A stretch of DNA of 64,000 nt from Natribacillus halophilus (GTDB lineage Bacteria > Bacillota > Bacilli > Bacillales > Marinococcaceae): positions 1 to 64,000 of the forward strand of contig NZ_FNEN01000008.1 of assembly GCF_900100185.1 (NCBI RefSeq). Direction: 5' to 3'. A program made the position numbers and the translations under genes. Under the pieces are notes generated by a model. That model did not search any database and had not been told where the DNA came from. It was given only the letters and a program-made list of their open reading frames with translations. This document shows positions 20,735 to 32,433 of this stretch, piece after piece; position 1 is the stretch's first letter, and every line of letters starts with the position of its first letter.

Positions 20735-22261
20735 TTACGCGTGCCTGAAGTGGCGCATGCCCGTGAAAACCATCGCGATGCCGGCTTCATCCGCGGCGTC
20801 GATTGATTTCTGATCCCGCTTTGAACCGCCGGGTTGAATGATCGCAGTCACCCCGGCTTTTACCGCCGTTTCTACGGTATCGCCCATGGGAAAAAAGGCA
20901 TCGGACGCCAGCACGCTGCCTTCAGCATCCGTTCCGGCTTGTTCAATGGCAATTTCCGCGGCGCCCACGCGATTCATTTGACCGGCGCCAACGCCAACCG
21001 TCCGCTCACCTTTCGCCAACACGATCGCGTTCGATTTCACATGTTTAACGACAGGCCAGGCGAATGCAAGGCTTTTCCATTCAGCAGCCGTCGGTCCCCG
21101 TTTCGTCGCAACGGTTACCTCTGCATCCGCGAGTCCTTTGCGGTCCTCATCCTGGACGAGCATGCCGCCGCTGACCGAGCTAACGACGCGGGAGGTATCC
21201 CGATGTTCGTTCATATCAACTTTCAAAAGCCGAACATTTTTCTTTTGTTGCAGGATCGCAAGTGCATCATGGCTGTATGCCGGTGCGATAAGCACTTCCA
21301 GGAAAATGTTCGACAATGCTTCGGCTGTCTCGGCATCAACGGTGGCATTCAGTGCGACAATCCCGCCGAAAATGGAGACCGAATCGGCCGCATAAGCTTC
21401 GGCAAAAGCAGCCGTCAACGTATCACCAACACCAACCCCGCACGGATTCGTATGTTTCACCGCCACGGCCGCTTTCGTGTCACTGAACTCTGACACTAAC
21501 GCTAACGCGGCATCGGCATCATTGATATTGTTATACGAAAGGGCCTTGCCATGCAGTTGCTCGGCAGCAGCAAGCGTTGGTGCTCCATGCACTGGCGTTT
21601 CATAAAAAGCAGCGCTTTGATGAGGATTTTCCCCGTAACGAAGCGCCTGTTTTTTCTCATACGTAAGCGTGAGCGTCTCCGGATACACTTCCTCCGTTAA
21701 ATAATCAGCGACTAAAACGTCATAAGCTGCGGTATGGCGGAAAACTTTCGCCGCTAACTGCCTGCGCTTCTCCAGCTCGACACCTTCATCCTGGATCCCT
21801 TGCAATACCTCGTCGTAATCGGCAGGATCCGTTACAACCGTTACATAGGCATGGTTTTTCGCGGCCGCCCGCAGCATAGCGGGTCCGCCGATATCTATAT
21901 TTTCAATCGCCTCCGCCTCGGTCACGTCTTTCTTTTGCATCGTTTCCTTAAACGGATAAAGGTTTACGACGACAAGATCGATCGGCTGAATCGCTTGCTT
22001 TTCCAACGCTTTCCGATGGTCTGCCTGGTCCGGTTTGGCAAGCAATCCGCCGTGAATGGCCGGGTGCAGTGTTTTCACACGTCCCTCCAATATTTCCGGA
22101 AAGTTCGTCACCTCGGATATACCGACCACTTGAACGCCGGATGCTTCCAACGTGCGCTTGGTGCCTCCCGTCGAGATGATTTCATAGCCGTTTTTTTCAA
22201 GTTCCTTGGCAAAATCAACGATCCCCGTTTTATCACTGACGCTTAGCAATGCCCGTTTCAT
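20735..22261 (-). CDS. purH: Bifunctional AICAR transformylase/IMP cyclohydrolase
   Basis: The 508-residue protein begins [21 protein letters not shown], the cyclohydrolase domain (about 1-190). The transformylase domain follows, with [28 protein letters not shown] and [29 protein letters not shown] (the conserved Lys-His and glycine-rich motifs). It performs the last two steps to IMP using 10-formyl-tetrahydrofolate. Its ATG overlaps the purN stop. Confidence 0.98.
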   Translation of the reverse strand: MKRALLSVSDKTGIVDFAKELEKNGYEIISTGGTKRTLEASGVQVVGISEVTNFPEILEGRVKTLHPAIHGGLLAKPDQADHRKALEKQAIQPIDLVVVNLYPFKETMQKKDVTEAEAIENIDIGGPAMLRAAAKNHAYVTVVTDPADYDEVLQGIQDEGVELEKRRQLAAKVFRHTAAYDVLVADYLTEEVYPETLTLTYEKKQALRYGENPHQSAAFYETPVHGAPTLAAAEQLHGKALSYNNINDADAALALVSEFSDTKAAVAVKHTNPCGVGVGDTLTAAFAEAYAADSVSIFGGIVALNATVDAETAEALSNIFLEVLIAPAYSHDALAILQQKKNVRLLKVDMNEHRDTSRVVSSVSGGMLVQDEDRKGLADAEVTVATKRGPTAAEWKSLAFAWPVVKHVKSNAIVLAKGERTVGVGAGQMNRVGAAEIAIEQAGTDAEGSVLASDAFFPMGDTVETAVKAGVTAIIQPGGSKRDQKSIDAADEAGIAMVFTGMRHFRHA

Positions 22262-22845
22262 TTATGATGAACCCCTTCCGAACGATCTTTTAAAAGTTGC
22301 TGTAACGTTTGCGGATACAAACGATGCTCGACGCTTTGTACTTTTTTCGCTAATGAATCCTTCATATCTCCTTCGGCAATTGGCACGGTCTCTTGACGAA
22401 TCACCGCACCCGTGTCCATGCCATCGTCAACGTAATGGATGGTCACGCCTGTCTCATTGACCTCGGCTTCCAGAGCTTGTCCGATCGCATCAAGGCCGGG
22501 AAACGCCGGCAATAGAGAAGGGTGGATATTGACGATTCGCTGATCATAAGCGGTAACGAGCGTCGGCCCGAGTAGGCGCATGTAGCCCGCCAACGCCACC
22601 CAGTCGACATGATATTGTTTAAGCAGCTGCAGAAGTTCCTCTTCATAATGCTGCTTACTGGCAAAATCCCGAGGTTTGAATGTGTGCGTGTCGATACCGT
22701 AGTCCCTCGCCTTTTCAAGAACGGGCGCTTCCGGTTGATCACTGAAAACAAGAGCAGGTTCAGCTTCAAGCGTACCTGATCGCACAGCCTGCAGTATCGC
22801 CTCGACATTGCTGCCCGTCCCGGAGGCAAACATGGCCAGTCTCAT
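22258..22845 (-). CDS. purN: Phosphoribosylglycinamide formyltransferase 1
   Basis: The 195-residue GART domain contains [13 protein letters not shown] at residues 7-19, [18 protein letters not shown], and the catalytic [18 protein letters not shown] followed by [18 protein letters not shown], giving the Asn-His-Asp triad. It formylates GAR with 10-formyl-THF. Four-base overlaps with purM (upstream) and purH (downstream) indicate translational coupling. Confidence 0.97.
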   Translation of the reverse strand: MRLAMFASGTGSNVEAILQAVRSGTLEAEPALVFSDQPEAPVLEKARDYGIDTHTFKPRDFASKQHYEEELLQLLKQYHVDWVALAGYMRLLGPTLVTAYDQRIVNIHPSLLPAFPGLDAIGQALEAEVNETGVTIHYVDDGMDTGAVIRQETVPIAEGDMKDSLAKKVQSVEHRLYPQTLQQLLKDRSEGVHHK

Positions 22846-23864
22846 ACCGGCACCCCTTTTATCGACAGCTTACCGCTTTGGTCAACCGTTCCAATCGAGC
22901 GCGCGCTGCTGAGAACATCGAGTGCCTCTTGCTCCCGCTCCGGTCTCACCGCGATCACGAAACCCGCCCCCATATTAAACGTTCCGTACATATCCGCGTC
23001 GCTTAAATCGCCTTGCTGTTGCAAAAACGAAAAAATCGCGGATGTCTCCCAAAGTGCCGGATCAATATGAGCGCCCAGTCCGTCGGGTAACATCCGCGGC
23101 ACATTTTCAAGCAATCCACCACCGGTAATGTGCGCCATCCCGGTGACATCTGTGGCCGCGAGCAATTCCCGAACCGCCGGGACGTAAATGGTTGTCGGCG
23201 TTAACAGCTCTTCCACGAGCGGTTTTTCCAGCGGCGCATACGTCTCTTGCAACACCAATTGCCGCTCCTCGATAATTTTACGCACGAGGGAAAATCCGTT
23301 GCTATGCACACCGGAAGAAGGCAGCGCGATTAATTTATCCTCTGCCTGCACATGTTCACCCGTGATGATGTCTTCTTTTTCCACGGCCCCGACCGCGAAA
23401 CCGGCGACGTCATATTCATTGTCGTCATACATCCCCGGCATCTCCGCTGTTTCTCCGCCGATCAGCGCGCATCCTGCCTGCTGGCATCCGTCACTAATCC
23501 CTTTTACGACCGCTTCCATACGAGCCGGATCAGCTTTGCCGGAGGCAATGTAATCGAGAAAATAAAGCGGCTCCGCGCCCTGGACGATAATATCGTTGAC
23601 GCACATGGCGACGGCATCTTCGCCGATCGTATCATGGCGATCGGCGGCAAACGCGAGCAACAATTTCGTCCCGACGCCATCGGTGCCGGAGACAAGTACC
23701 GGCTGCTTATAATCGAGGGACGAAAGGTCAAACATGCCGCCAAAGCCACCAACAGCGCCGAGTACGCCGGGGCGTTTCGTCTTTTCCACATGTTTTTTCA
23801 TCCGCGCGACCGTCTCATAGCCCGCTTCCACGTCTACGCCCGCTTCTTTATATGCATCACGCAA
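22842..23864 (-). CDS. purM: Phosphoribosylformylglycinamidine cyclo-ligase
   Basis: This 340-residue AIR synthetase has [19 protein letters not shown] at its start, [15 protein letters not shown] near residue 58, [14 protein letters not shown] near 135, and [17 protein letters not shown] near 243. It closes the imidazole ring of AIR using ATP. It lies between purF (12-base gap) and purN (overlap). Confidence 0.98.
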   Translation of the reverse strand: MRDAYKEAGVDVEAGYETVARMKKHVEKTKRPGVLGAVGGFGGMFDLSSLDYKQPVLVSGTDGVGTKLLLAFAADRHDTIGEDAVAMCVNDIIVQGAEPLYFLDYIASGKADPARMEAVVKGISDGCQQAGCALIGGETAEMPGMYDDNEYDVAGFAVGAVEKEDIITGEHVQAEDKLIALPSSGVHSNGFSLVRKIIEERQLVLQETYAPLEKPLVEELLTPTTIYVPAVRELLAATDVTGMAHITGGGLLENVPRMLPDGLGAHIDPALWETSAIFSFLQQQGDLSDADMYGTFNMGAGFVIAVRPEREQEALDVLSSARSIGTVDQSGKLSIKGVPV

Positions 23865-23876
23865 TTCCAGACCCTC

Positions 23877-25295
23877 CTATCCTTTCCCGGCACCGATGAG
23901 TGCTTTATTTTCAGTGGGAATCGCCGTCGGATATCGATCGGTAAAGCATCCCAGGCACTGGCCGCAATTCGGCTGTGAAGCGTCTCTCCCTATCCCAACT
24001 TGTAAGCCTTCAACGGATAAAAAGCTTAAAGAATCCGCCTCCATCATGTCGCGCATCTCTTCGATGGAATGATTGGCGGCGACTAACTCATCCGTCGTGG
24101 ACGTATTAATGCCGTAAAAACACGGGCGGATAATGGGCGGTGACCCAATGCGAACGTGGACCTCGGTGGCCCCCGCTTCTTTTAAAAGACGTACGATACG
24201 TTTACTCGTCGTTCCACGCACGATGGAATCATCAACCATAACAACGCGTTTGCCCTCGACGACGCCACGTACCGCGGATAGCTTCATCTTCACCCCTTGT
24301 TCCCGCAATTCCTGCGAGGGCTGAATAAACGTGCGTCCCACGTAGCGATTTTTGATCAAGCCAAGCTCATAGGGAATTTGCGTCTGCTCCGCGTAACCGA
24401 TCGCTGAGGATATCGATGAATCCGGCACACCGGTGACAACGTCGGCGTCCACATCAGCTTCGAGCGCGAGTTGCTTGCCCAGCTGCTTTCTTGCTGTATG
24501 CACGTTAATCCGGTCGAGATTGGAATCGGGTCTGGCAAGATAGACATATTCCATGCTGCAAAGCGCGCGCTCTTCCGCTTCCATAAAGCGTTCCGAGTGC
24601 ATGCCACTATCGTTAAAAATAATCATTTCACCGGGCTCAACTTCACGCACGTATTCGGCGCCGATGATGTCAAAGGCGCACGTTTCCGAAGCGACGACGT
24701 AAGCATCGCCCAGCCTACCGAGAGATAACGGACGTAATCCGTGCGGGTCAAGGGCAACGATGATTTCGTTTTCCGTCATCACTGTAAACGCATAGGCACC
24801 AATCATCTGTGGCAACGCCCCGTGCAGCTGCTTTCGCAAATGCTTAGAGCCCTGGCGCTTGAGAAGATGCGCCAAAACTTCCGTATCCGTCGTCGTTTGG
24901 AAAATACTGCCGCTCCGTTCAAGGTCGCTTTTCAAAATCTGATAGTTGACGAGGTTGCCATTATGAGCCATCGCCATACCGCCGTCTTCCGATTTGAAAT
25001 GGAGGGGCTGAACGTTGTCGTAACCCCCGCCGCCCGCGGTGGCGTAGCGCACATGTCCAAGGGCGTGATGACCGTACAGGTCGTCAAGGTCACCCGCTTG
25101 AAAAGCTTCGGTGAGAAGGCCCGTTCCTTTATGCCCGTGGAATTTTTCTCCATCACTCGTCACAATGCCTGCCCCGTCCTGGCCGCGATGCTGCAGACTG
25201 TGTAACCCGTAATACGTCAGTTGCGCCGCTTCAGGGTGTCCCCAAATCGCGAAAACCCCGCACTCTTCATTTATGCCTTTGACTTCAGGAAACAT
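23877..25295 (-). CDS. purF: Amidophosphoribosyltransferase
   Basis: From ATG 25295, behind GGAAGGGAGCG, the product has 472 residues. The first eleven form a propeptide ([11 protein letters not shown]) before the catalytic Cys12 of the glutaminase domain, as in the B. subtilis enzyme. [15 protein letters not shown] follows. The phosphoribosyl site is [18 protein letters not shown] near residue 340, and CFYGINTS plus CGQCLGC near the C terminus match the iron-sulfur cluster ligands of the Bacillus type. It catalyses the committed step from PRPP and is subject to nucleotide feedback. A TTG at 25313 is an unlikely earlier start. Confidence 0.98.
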   Translation of the reverse strand: MFPEVKGINEECGVFAIWGHPEAAQLTYYGLHSLQHRGQDGAGIVTSDGEKFHGHKGTGLLTEAFQAGDLDDLYGHHALGHVRYATAGGGGYDNVQPLHFKSEDGGMAMAHNGNLVNYQILKSDLERSGSIFQTTTDTEVLAHLLKRQGSKHLRKQLHGALPQMIGAYAFTVMTENEIIVALDPHGLRPLSLGRLGDAYVVASETCAFDIIGAEYVREVEPGEMIIFNDSGMHSERFMEAEERALCSMEYVYLARPDSNLDRINVHTARKQLGKQLALEADVDADVVTGVPDSSISSAIGYAEQTQIPYELGLIKNRYVGRTFIQPSQELREQGVKMKLSAVRGVVEGKRVVMVDDSIVRGTTSKRIVRLLKEAGATEVHVRIGSPPIIRPCFYGINTSTTDELVAANHSIEEMRDMMEADSLSFLSVEGLQVGIGRDASQPNCGQCLGCFTDRYPTAIPTENKALIGAGKG

Positions 25296-27496
25296 GGAAT
25301 CGCTCCCTTCCAAACGTGATGTAATTCATCCGTCGGCTGTTCGATCAACTTTTGCCCTTCCGTTGTTTTCATACGCAGCACCTTCTCATCTGTCACCGTA
25401 CCATAACATCTGGCCGCGGGAATCGCCTGTTCAAACGCTTCAGCATCTTCCACTGCCACGCTGATGACATAGCGGGATTGCGTTTCGGCAAAAAGTTCCG
25501 CGACGTCATCTTTCATCGACACGTCCGCGCCTAACTCTGTCCCCATCACACACTCAGCAAGTGCAACCGCCAAGCCGCCTTCAGCAATGTCATGGGCAGA
25601 CTGAACGAGCCCTGCGCGAATCGCGGCGAGCACTTGCTGTTGCCGCGCTTGTTCCAATTCAAGATCCATAGTCGGGACTTGACCGCTGATCTTGCCGTCT
25701 TCGACGAGTTGCAGTTCGCTGCCACCCCAGGCAGGCTCCGCTTCGCCGATGATATAAATGACATCGCCTGCCTGCTTAAAAGGTTGTGTCGTCACGTGAT
25801 CGAGCTGTTCCACGAGTCCAACCATCCCAACGACCGGTGTCGGATAAATCGCTTCTCCATTCGTCTCATTATAAAGGGAAACATTTCCGCTCACGACCGG
25901 CGTGTCAAACGTTCGGCACGCCTCGCTCATGCCCGCAGTCGATTGCTCCATCTGCCAGTAAATGCTCGGCTCTTCCGGACTTCCGTAGTTCAGGCAATCC
26001 GTGAGGGCGAGAGGTTGCGCACCCGAGCAAATGATGTTGCGGGCCGCTTCCGCAATAGCGATTTTCCCGCCTTCTTTCGGATCCAGGGCAATATAGCGGC
26101 TGTTACCGTCCATGGATGTGGCGAGCGCTTTTTCTGTGCCGCGAATGCGCAAAACGGCTGCGTCTGACCCCGGCATAACCACCGTGTTCGTCTGCACCAT
26201 ATGATCGTACTGGTCATACACCCACTCTTTGTTCGCGATCGTCGGCTGCGAGAGTAACTGGAGCAACGTTTCATTATAATCGCTGCTCTGCGGTTGCCAA
26301 ACGGGGCGTTGTTGATGTTCGCGAAAGTCAGCCGGTTCCTCCGACGGGACGTCATAGACCGGAGCTTCATCGGTAAGCGCGGTGACGGGAACGTCAGCAA
26401 CCACATCACCATGAAACGTCAGGGTCAACCGCATGTCTTCCTTGACCGTACCGATAGCGGCCGTTTCCAGATCCCACTTTTCACAGATCACCTCGATTTC
26501 TGTTTCTTTTCCCTTTTCCACAACGAGGAGCATCCGCTCCTGCGATTCCGAAAGCATCATTTCGTATGGCGTCATGCCAGTCTCACGCTGGGGAACGAGA
26601 TCGAGATTCATAGCGATGCCCGTGCCGGCTTTGCTGGCCATTTCCGCCGCTGAAGATGTCAGCCCGGCAGCCCCCATATCCTGAATGCCGACGAGGGCAT
26701 CCGATTTCGCCACTTCCAGACACGCTTCCAGCACGCGCTTTTCTGTAAACGGATCGCCCACTTGCACCGACGGGCGTTTGTCCGCCGAGTCTTCATTTAA
26801 CTCTTCGGAGGCAAAAGTAGCCCCATGTATGCCATCGCGACCAGTGGCCGCCCCTACATACATGACCGTATTCCCGACACCGGCAGCGATCCCTTTTTGC
26901 AAGTCGTTCTGATCGATAAGACCGATACACATGGCGTTCACGAGGGGGTTGCCATCATAGGTGTCATCAAACTGGATTTCCCCGCCGACCGTCGGCACGC
27001 CGACACAATTGCCATATCCGGAAATCCCGGCCACGACTTCTTCGAACAAATAGCGCATCCGCGGCGTCGTCAACGGCCCAAAACGCAACGAATTCAGCAA
27101 CGCGATCGGTCGCGCACCCATGGAAAAAACATCCCGCAGTATACCGCCCACCCCAGTGGCGGCTCCTTGATAAGGCTCCACCGCCGAAGGGTGGTTATGG
27201 CTTTCCACTTTAAAGACGACCGCTTGCCCGTCGCCAATATCCACGACACCGGCGCCTTCTCCCGGCCCCTGCAGTACATGGGGAGCTGTTGATGGGAATT
27301 GTTTAAGCAACGGTTTCGAATGTTTGTAACTGCAATGTTCCGACCACAGTACGGAAAATAAACCGATCTCCGTGTAGTTCGGTTTTCTTCCCATGAGCTG
27401 GACGATACGCTCGTATTCGTGGTCTTTCACCCCGATATCAGCATACAAACGCTCGGCGTGAATCTCTTCGGCGGTCGGTTCAAGTTGTAACGACAT
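25271..27496 (-). CDS. purL: FGAM synthase, large subunit
   Basis: The ATG at 27496 ([12 protein letters not shown]), behind GGAGGGAC, gives 741 residues, the small Gram-positive type of PurL that needs PurQ and PurS. Motifs include [15 protein letters not shown] near residue 50, [31 protein letters not shown], and the second-half ATP site with [11 protein letters not shown] and [14 protein letters not shown]. It converts FGAR to FGAM with ammonia from PurQ. It overlaps purQ upstream and the purF start downstream. Confidence 0.98.
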   Translation of the reverse strand: MSLQLEPTAEEIHAERLYADIGVKDHEYERIVQLMGRKPNYTEIGLFSVLWSEHCSYKHSKPLLKQFPSTAPHVLQGPGEGAGVVDIGDGQAVVFKVESHNHPSAVEPYQGAATGVGGILRDVFSMGARPIALLNSLRFGPLTTPRMRYLFEEVVAGISGYGNCVGVPTVGGEIQFDDTYDGNPLVNAMCIGLIDQNDLQKGIAAGVGNTVMYVGAATGRDGIHGATFASEELNEDSADKRPSVQVGDPFTEKRVLEACLEVAKSDALVGIQDMGAAGLTSSAAEMASKAGTGIAMNLDLVPQRETGMTPYEMMLSESQERMLLVVEKGKETEIEVICEKWDLETAAIGTVKEDMRLTLTFHGDVVADVPVTALTDEAPVYDVPSEEPADFREHQQRPVWQPQSSDYNETLLQLLSQPTIANKEWVYDQYDHMVQTNTVVMPGSDAAVLRIRGTEKALATSMDGNSRYIALDPKEGGKIAIAEAARNIICSGAQPLALTDCLNYGSPEEPSIYWQMEQSTAGMSEACRTFDTPVVSGNVSLYNETNGEAIYPTPVVGMVGLVEQLDHVTTQPFKQAGDVIYIIGEAEPAWGGSELQLVEDGKISGQVPTMDLELEQARQQQVLAAIRAGLVQSAHDIAEGGLAVALAECVMGTELGADVSMKDDVAELFAETQSRYVISVAVEDAEAFEQAIPAARCYGTVTDEKVLRMKTTEGQKLIEQPTDELHHVWKGAIPCFLKSKA

Positions 27497-28166
27497 GTGT
27501 GTCCCTCCAATGGCGATATACGCTCGTGAACAAGCGACGCCCATCTTCGCTGCCAAGCAGCGTTTCCATCGCGCGTTCCGGATGGGGCATCATCCCGAGC
27601 ACATTACCCGCTTCGTTCGTGATCCCCGCGATCTGTCCTGTCGATCCATTGACATCCGCTTCGTACGTGAAAACGATCCGGTTGTTTTTTTTCAAGGTTT
27701 CATAGGTTTGCCCGTCACACTCATAATTGCCTTCGCCGTGGGCGATCGGGATCCGCAACGTTTCCCCTTTTTCATATTCGCCGCTAAATCGTGTATCGGC
27801 GTTTTCTACCTTCACGTCGACTGTCCGGCAGATGTATTTAAGATCCTTGTTTCTTTTCATCGCTCCCGGCAACAAGCCCGCTTCCAGTAAAATTTGAAAC
27901 CCGTTGCAGATGCCGAGCACCGTTTTCCCCTGCTCGGCTTCGGCAATGACGCTTTGCATGACCGGAGCAAAGCGCGCGATCGCCCCCGAGCGCAAGTAAT
28001 CGCCATAGGAAAAGCCACCCGGAAGGAAAATAGCATCATACTCTGCCACCGATTCCGCGGTATAAGGCACAAGGTCTACGGTTTCCGCATCCGTGAAATC
28101 ACTGAGCGCATAGGACATATCCGTATCACAGTTTGATCCCGGGAACACGATGACCGCCGCTTTCAT
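27480..28166 (-). CDS. purQ: FGAM synthase, glutaminase subunit
   Basis: This 228-residue class I glutamine amidotransferase carries [13 protein letters not shown] at the start, [16 protein letters not shown], nucleophile Cys in [21 protein letters not shown], and the His-Glu pair in MPHPERAME. It supplies ammonia to PurL in the PurLQS complex. Overlaps with purS (four bases) and purL indicate coupled translation. Confidence 0.98.
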   Translation of the reverse strand: MKAAVIVFPGSNCDTDMSYALSDFTDAETVDLVPYTAESVAEYDAIFLPGGFSYGDYLRSGAIARFAPVMQSVIAEAEQGKTVLGICNGFQILLEAGLLPGAMKRNKDLKYICRTVDVKVENADTRFSGEYEKGETLRIPIAHGEGNYECDGQTYETLKKNNRIVFTYEADVNGSTGQIAGITNEAGNVLGMMPHPERAMETLLGSEDGRRLFTSVYRHWRDTHVVTT

Positions 28167-28414
28167 ACTTTCGCCTCCCGTTCAACATGGTACGTATAAT
28201 TCTCGATCACCGGATTGGCGAGCAACTGCTCACACATATTCTCGACGCGTGAATCCAAGTTGTTTCCATCAGCGACTTCCAGCCTCAACCATTTTCCGAC
28301 GTTCACCTTTTCGACTTCTTCATATCCGAGTGCGGTCAATGAGTTCTGTACGGCGTGCCCCTGGGGATCAAGCACGCCTTCTTTTAATGTGATATACACG
28401 TGAACGTTAACCAT
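28163..28414 (-). CDS. purS: FGAM synthase, PurS subunit
   Basis: The 83-residue protein shows the PurS pattern: [20 protein letters not shown] at residues 4-23 and a C-terminal [12 protein letters not shown]. PurS bridges PurQ and PurL in the Bacillus-type complex. It overlaps the purC stop by eight bases and purQ by four. Confidence 0.96.
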   Translation of the reverse strand: MVNVHVYITLKEGVLDPQGHAVQNSLTALGYEEVEKVNVGKWLRLEVADGNNLDSRVENMCEQLLANPVIENYTYHVEREAKV

Positions 28415-29117
28415 GAATGACGCCTCCTATGCGGGAGAGAATGTTTTCATACCCGGATTGCAACGACCCGAGCCCATATCGATACAAATCTTTATCCATC
28501 TTCTCTTTCGTCTGAGCGTCCCAAAAGCGGCAAGTGTCCGGGGACACTTCATCGGCGAGAATCAGCGTACCATCGTCCTGCATACCAAACTCCAATTTAA
28601 AGTCAACGAGCAAAATGTTCGCCTTTTGGCACAGTTCCAGCAAAATGTCATTGACATGTAAAGCGCGCATGCGCATTTCTTCCAATTCCGCCGCTTTTGC
28701 CACCTGCAAAGCGGCAATATGATCATCGTTGACGAGAGGATCACCGAGCTCATCGTCTTTGTAATAGTACTCCACAATCGGATCTTGTAGCGCTTGACCT
28801 TCTTCCCAGCCAAGGCGGCGAGCCAGACTCCCTGCCGTTATGTTGCGAACGACGACTTCCAGGGGGATGATTTGTGTCGGGCGCACGAGCTGCTCCGTGT
28901 CGCTGATTTTTTTGATAAAATGGGTCTGAACACCTTCGGCTTCAAGCACCTGGAAAAAGAGTGTGGAAATCGCGTTGTTTAATTGACCTTTCCCTTCCAG
29001 AACATCATGCTTTTCCCCGTCAAACGCCGTCGCATCGTTTTTATACACGAGCCGTAGCTCATCGTCTTTTTCAGTCGTAAATAGCTGCTTCGCTTTTCCT
29101 TCATATAAAAGTGTCAT
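28407..29117 (-). CDS. purC: SAICAR synthetase
   Basis: The 236-residue enzyme begins MTLLYEGKAKQLFTTEKDDE and carries FDGEKHDVLEGKGQLNNAIS, PLEVVVRNITAGSLARR and VDFKLEFGMQDDGTLILADEVSPDTCRFWD (the last two are PurC signatures). It couples aspartate to CAIR with ATP. Ribosome site GAAAGGATG precedes ATG 29117. It is followed with overlap by purS. Confidence 0.98.
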   Translation of the reverse strand: MTLLYEGKAKQLFTTEKDDELRLVYKNDATAFDGEKHDVLEGKGQLNNAISTLFFQVLEAEGVQTHFIKKISDTEQLVRPTQIIPLEVVVRNITAGSLARRLGWEEGQALQDPIVEYYYKDDELGDPLVNDDHIAALQVAKAAELEEMRMRALHVNDILLELCQKANILLVDFKLEFGMQDDGTLILADEVSPDTCRFWDAQTKEKMDKDLYRYGLGSLQSGYENILSRIGGVIHG

Positions 29118-29132
29118 ACTGCTGACATCCTT

Positions 29133-30425
29133 TCATAAACCGACTCTGGAAAATAAAACATCGACGTTTTGCAAATGGTGCCGTTCATCGAAACAACGAT
29201 CGAGCGTTTCTTTATCAAGCACTTGCATAATGGCATCTTCCGCCTCCACGAGCGCTCGAAACGAAACTTTTTTCTCCCACGCTTCCATCGCTTTCGGCTG
29301 CACGAGGTCATAGGCTTCTTCTCTTGTCATGCCTTCATTAATAAGAGCTGTAAGGACTTGCTGCGAATAGACGAGACCAAAGGTTTTTTCCATGTTTGCA
29401 CGCATATTTTCAGGGTAAACGTTGAGCTGATCGATAATAGACGTAAAGCGATTCAGCATGTAATTGAGTAAAATCGTACTGTCCGGGAAAATGATGCGTT
29501 CGGCCGAAGAATGGGAGATGTCCCGTTCGTGCCAGAGCGGAACGTTTTCAAAGGCCGTTTGCACGTGTCCGCGGATGACGCGGGAGAGGCCGGTCATATT
29601 TTCCGAACCAACCGGATTGCGCTTGTGTGGCATCGCGGAGGAACCCTTCTGGCCTTTGGCGAAGGCTTCTTCGACTTCCCGGCTTTCCGTTTTTTGTAGG
29701 TTGCGAATCTCGACGGCCATTTTTTCAATGGATGTGGCGATGAGCGCGAGCGTGGATACGTAGTTGGCGTGGCGGTCGCGCTGCAGTGTTTGTGTTGAAA
29801 TCGGCGCCGGTTGAAGCCCCAGGCGCTCGCAAACGGACGTCTCGATCTCGGGAGGAATGTTCGCGAACGTACCGACGGCTCCAGACATTTTGCCGACACG
29901 GACGTCTTCGGCTGCCGCCTCAAATCGTTCGATATGTCGCTTGATTTCCGCGTACCAAAGAGCAAGTTTGAGTCCGAATGTCGTGGGCTCGGCATGGACG
30001 CCGTGGGTCCGGCCCATCATCAGGGTATAACGGTGCTCGTTTGCTTTCCGGGCGAGGACATCTTTAAAACGGTGCAAGTCGTCACGAATGATGTCATTGG
30101 CCTGTTTTAACAAGTAAGACTGGGCCGTATCGACCACATCTGTGGATGTCAATCCGTAATGTACCCATTTTCGCTCTTCGCCGAGCGTCTCCGAAACCGC
30201 GCGGGTGAAAGCGACGACATCATGGCGCGTTTCCGCTTCAATGTCATGGATGCGCTCAACATTACAGCTCGCGTTTGCCCTGATTTTCGCGACATCTTCT
30301 TTCGGTATATCGCCAAGCTCCGCCCAGGCTTCACAAGCGGCGATTTCCACTTCCAGCCACGCCTGATAGCGGTTCTCTTCCGTCCAAATTCGGCCCATTT
30401 CCTCTCGTGTATAACGATCAATCAT
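29133..30425 (-). CDS. purB: Adenylosuccinate lyase
   Basis: This 430-residue fumarase/aspartase-superfamily enzyme starts [20 protein letters not shown], has the catalytic-His region [16 protein letters not shown] near residue 140, and the flexible loop signature [17 protein letters not shown] near residue 260. It acts twice, releasing fumarate from SAICAR and from adenylosuccinate. It lies between purK and purC with gaps of 20 and 15 bases. Confidence 0.98.
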   Translation of the reverse strand: MIDRYTREEMGRIWTEENRYQAWLEVEIAACEAWAELGDIPKEDVAKIRANASCNVERIHDIEAETRHDVVAFTRAVSETLGEERKWVHYGLTSTDVVDTAQSYLLKQANDIIRDDLHRFKDVLARKANEHRYTLMMGRTHGVHAEPTTFGLKLALWYAEIKRHIERFEAAAEDVRVGKMSGAVGTFANIPPEIETSVCERLGLQPAPISTQTLQRDRHANYVSTLALIATSIEKMAVEIRNLQKTESREVEEAFAKGQKGSSAMPHKRNPVGSENMTGLSRVIRGHVQTAFENVPLWHERDISHSSAERIIFPDSTILLNYMLNRFTSIIDQLNVYPENMRANMEKTFGLVYSQQVLTALINEGMTREEAYDLVQPKAMEAWEKKVSFRALVEAEDAIMQVLDKETLDRCFDERHHLQNVDVLFSRVGL

Positions 30426-30445
30426 CGCTTCATATCCTCCGCTTC

Positions 30446-31558
30446 TTATCGAATAGCTAATCTTTCTACATTGGTGATGGCATCATCCATCGTTTTGCCG
30501 GTGATATTCACGTGCCCCATTTTTCGACCTGTTCTTGCCTCTTGTTTTCCATATAAATGCAGAAAAGCGTTTGTGTAAAAAGGAATCGTTTTAACGGCTT
30601 TTTCCACATGTTCACCGAGCACGTTCTCCATGACAACCGGCGTTGTTAACTCCGGAGTCACGAGCGGCCAGCCGCACACCGCGCGAACATGTAAATGAAA
30701 TTGGGATACGTTACAGGCATCTATTGAGTAGTGCCCGGAATTATGAGGGCGCGGCGCGAGTTCATTGACGTATAGGGTTCCATCTTCGTGATAAAACATT
30801 TCCATCGCTAAGGTGCCTACGAGTGAAATAGAGTGTGCGAACCTCTCGGCCATTGCGATCGCAGCTTGCTTCGCGTTCCCTCGTATACTCGCCGGAACGG
30901 TCGTCCGCTTTAAAATATTATCCTCATGCTCATTTTCCGCAACCGGAAAGACGGAGATCTCACCGCCTGCCGTCCTCGTGACAATGACAGAAATTTCCTT
31001 GTCAAAAGGGATCCATTTTTCCAGAACTAGATCACCTGCGTCCTTGAATGACTCATAAGCGGCGGAGGCTCCTTCAGGTGAATGAATCACCACCTGCCCT
31101 TTTCCGTCGTAGCCTCCGCGACACGTTTTGAGCACTGCCGGTGTACCCAGTTGGGCGATACCTTCCTGCAACGTTTCGGCAGAGGTGACCTCTACATAAG
31201 GGGCTACTTCCAGATCGGCCTGGATAAGCGCTTCTTTTTCCCGCAACCGGTGCTGGCAGATGCGCAGAAGGTCTGCACCTTGCGGTAGCTTATTTTCTTC
31301 AGCCAAAATCGCAGCCGTCGTTGCATCCACATTTTCAAACTCAAAAGTGACGACATCACTGACGTCAGCCAGTTTGCGCACCCCTTCTTCATCATCGTAA
31401 GGGGCGACGATCTCTTCATCCGCCACTTGCGCCGTGGGAGAGTCCGCTTTCGGCTCAAGGACGGCGATACGATACCCCATCGCTTTAGCTTCCAGCGCCA
31501 TCATGCGGCCGAGCTGGCCGCCGCCGAGAATGCCTATCGTTTGACCGGGAGTAATCAT
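30446..31558 (-). CDS. purK: N5-carboxyaminoimidazole ribonucleotide synthase
   Basis: The 370-residue ATP-grasp protein begins [25 protein letters not shown] and continues with [26 protein letters not shown] (ATP-binding lysine), and [20 protein letters not shown]. It carboxylates AIR using ATP and bicarbonate. Its ATG overlaps the purE stop by four bases. Confidence 0.98.
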   Translation of the reverse strand: MITPGQTIGILGGGQLGRMMALEAKAMGYRIAVLEPKADSPTAQVADEEIVAPYDDEEGVRKLADVSDVVTFEFENVDATTAAILAEENKLPQGADLLRICQHRLREKEALIQADLEVAPYVEVTSAETLQEGIAQLGTPAVLKTCRGGYDGKGQVVIHSPEGASAAYESFKDAGDLVLEKWIPFDKEISVIVTRTAGGEISVFPVAENEHEDNILKRTTVPASIRGNAKQAAIAMAERFAHSISLVGTLAMEMFYHEDGTLYVNELAPRPHNSGHYSIDACNVSQFHLHVRAVCGWPLVTPELTTPVVMENVLGEHVEKAVKTIPFYTNAFLHLYGKQEARTGRKMGHVNITGKTMDDAITNVERLAIR

Positions 31559-32046
31559 CGCTCGTTTCCTTCCTCCTGTGCCAGCACTTCACGGGCTTTG
31601 TTTTCCCGCCGTGTCTGTAATTTTTCAGCCAGTGTCTGATCGAAAGACGATAATATTTGTGCGGCTAATAGTCCCGCGTTCTCCGCACCTGCCTCGCCGA
31701 TCGCGACGGTCGCCACCGGCACCCCTTTCGGCATTTGCACTATGGAAAGAAGGGAATCCCAACCGCTTAATGCTTTCGACTGCACGGGCACCCCAATCAC
31801 CGGAAGCGTCGTCTTCGCCGCCACCATTCCGGGGAGGTGGGCGGCACCGCCCGCCCCCGCGATGATCACTTTCAGGCCGCGTTCACGAGCTTCTTCCGCA
31901 TACTGAAACATTAAATCCGGGGTGCGATGCGCCGAGACGATTTTTTTCTCGAAAGGCACGTCAAATTCTTTTAAAATCCGACAAGCATGCGTCATCGTCG
32001 CCTCATCGGATGTGCTCCCCATAATGACGCCAACCTCAACAGCCAT
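31555..32046 (-). CDS. purE: N5-CAIR mutase
   Basis: The 163-residue class I PurE carries [13 protein letters not shown] at residues 6-18, [14 protein letters not shown] with the catalytic His, and [19 protein letters not shown]. It moves the carboxyl group of N5-CAIR to C4. As the first gene of the pur operon it follows the guanine-riboswitch leader, with GGGAGGTTGATCT upstream of ATG 32046. Confidence 0.98.
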   Translation of the reverse strand: MAVEVGVIMGSTSDEATMTHACRILKEFDVPFEKKIVSAHRTPDLMFQYAEEARERGLKVIIAGAGGAAHLPGMVAAKTTLPVIGVPVQSKALSGWDSLLSIVQMPKGVPVATVAIGEAGAENAGLLAAQILSSFDQTLAEKLQTRRENKAREVLAQEEGNER

Positions 32047-32063
32047 AGATCAACCTCCCAAAC

Positions 32064-32113
32064 TCATAAAAATAGCCCACTGTCCAGGAGGAAGCCTGAA
32101 GACACAGCAGGGC
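32064..32113 (-). terminator. Riboswitch-controlled terminator before purE
   Basis: On the minus strand GCCC-tg-CTGT...CAGG (from 32113) pairs with CCTG-g-ACAG-t-GGGC (ending 32074), followed by TATTTTTATG. This is the expression platform of the guanine riboswitch: guanine binding upstream should favour it and stop transcription before purE. Confidence 0.88.
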
Positions 32114-32135
32114 CAATCTGCGCATATCCTACGCT

Positions 32136-32206
32136 TCCTCATAGACCGGTCGTTTACGGCAACCAGGTAGAAACGTTCGAGCCATATTCCCGAAATTATA
32201 TGAGGG
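32136..32206 (-). promoter_or_regulatory. Guanine riboswitch (purine class)
   Basis: Read on the minus strand the region shows the purine aptamer: P1 CTCATA...TATGAG, the core ATAAT, P2 TTCGGG/CTCGAA with loop AATATGG, GTTTCTACC in J2/3, P3 CTGGTTG/CGACCGG with loop CCGTAAA. The base before UAUG in J3/1 is C, the position that specifies guanine rather than adenine. It lies between the pur promoter and the terminator. Confidence 0.95.
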
Positions 32207-32239
32207 TTTCATTTGTTATCGTTTATCTTTTCTACAATA

Positions 32240-32316
32240 ATCGTAGTATGTGTAAAAAAAAATGTCAATGTAAAAACGAATGATTGATAGGATGTTTTGT
32301 CATATCGTTCGGAAAT
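32240..32316 (-). promoter_or_regulatory. pur operon promoter with two PurR boxes
   Basis: On the minus strand TTGACA (32268-32263) and TACGAT (32245-32240) are 17 bp apart. Upstream, TTTCCGAACGATAT (32315-32302) matches a PurBox, and an inverted ATTCG box follows near 32283-32277. Box spacing (25 nt between cores) and the distance to the -35 site closely resemble those I recall for the B. subtilis pur operator. PurR should repress here when PRPP is low. Confidence 0.85.
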
Positions 32317-32433
32317 TGTTTATCATTACGTTACTTCGAACAGCTTCCCCTCATGAGTAGTGTCGATATTGGTACTCACTTCGACCGTATACACACTAAT
32401 ATTATGACTTACAAACCTACGCTACAGCGATGT

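Noticed and set aside
22443-22829. 128-residue minus-strand ORF overlapping purN
   Set aside because: An alternative frame within purN; the real product is clear from motifs and overlaps.
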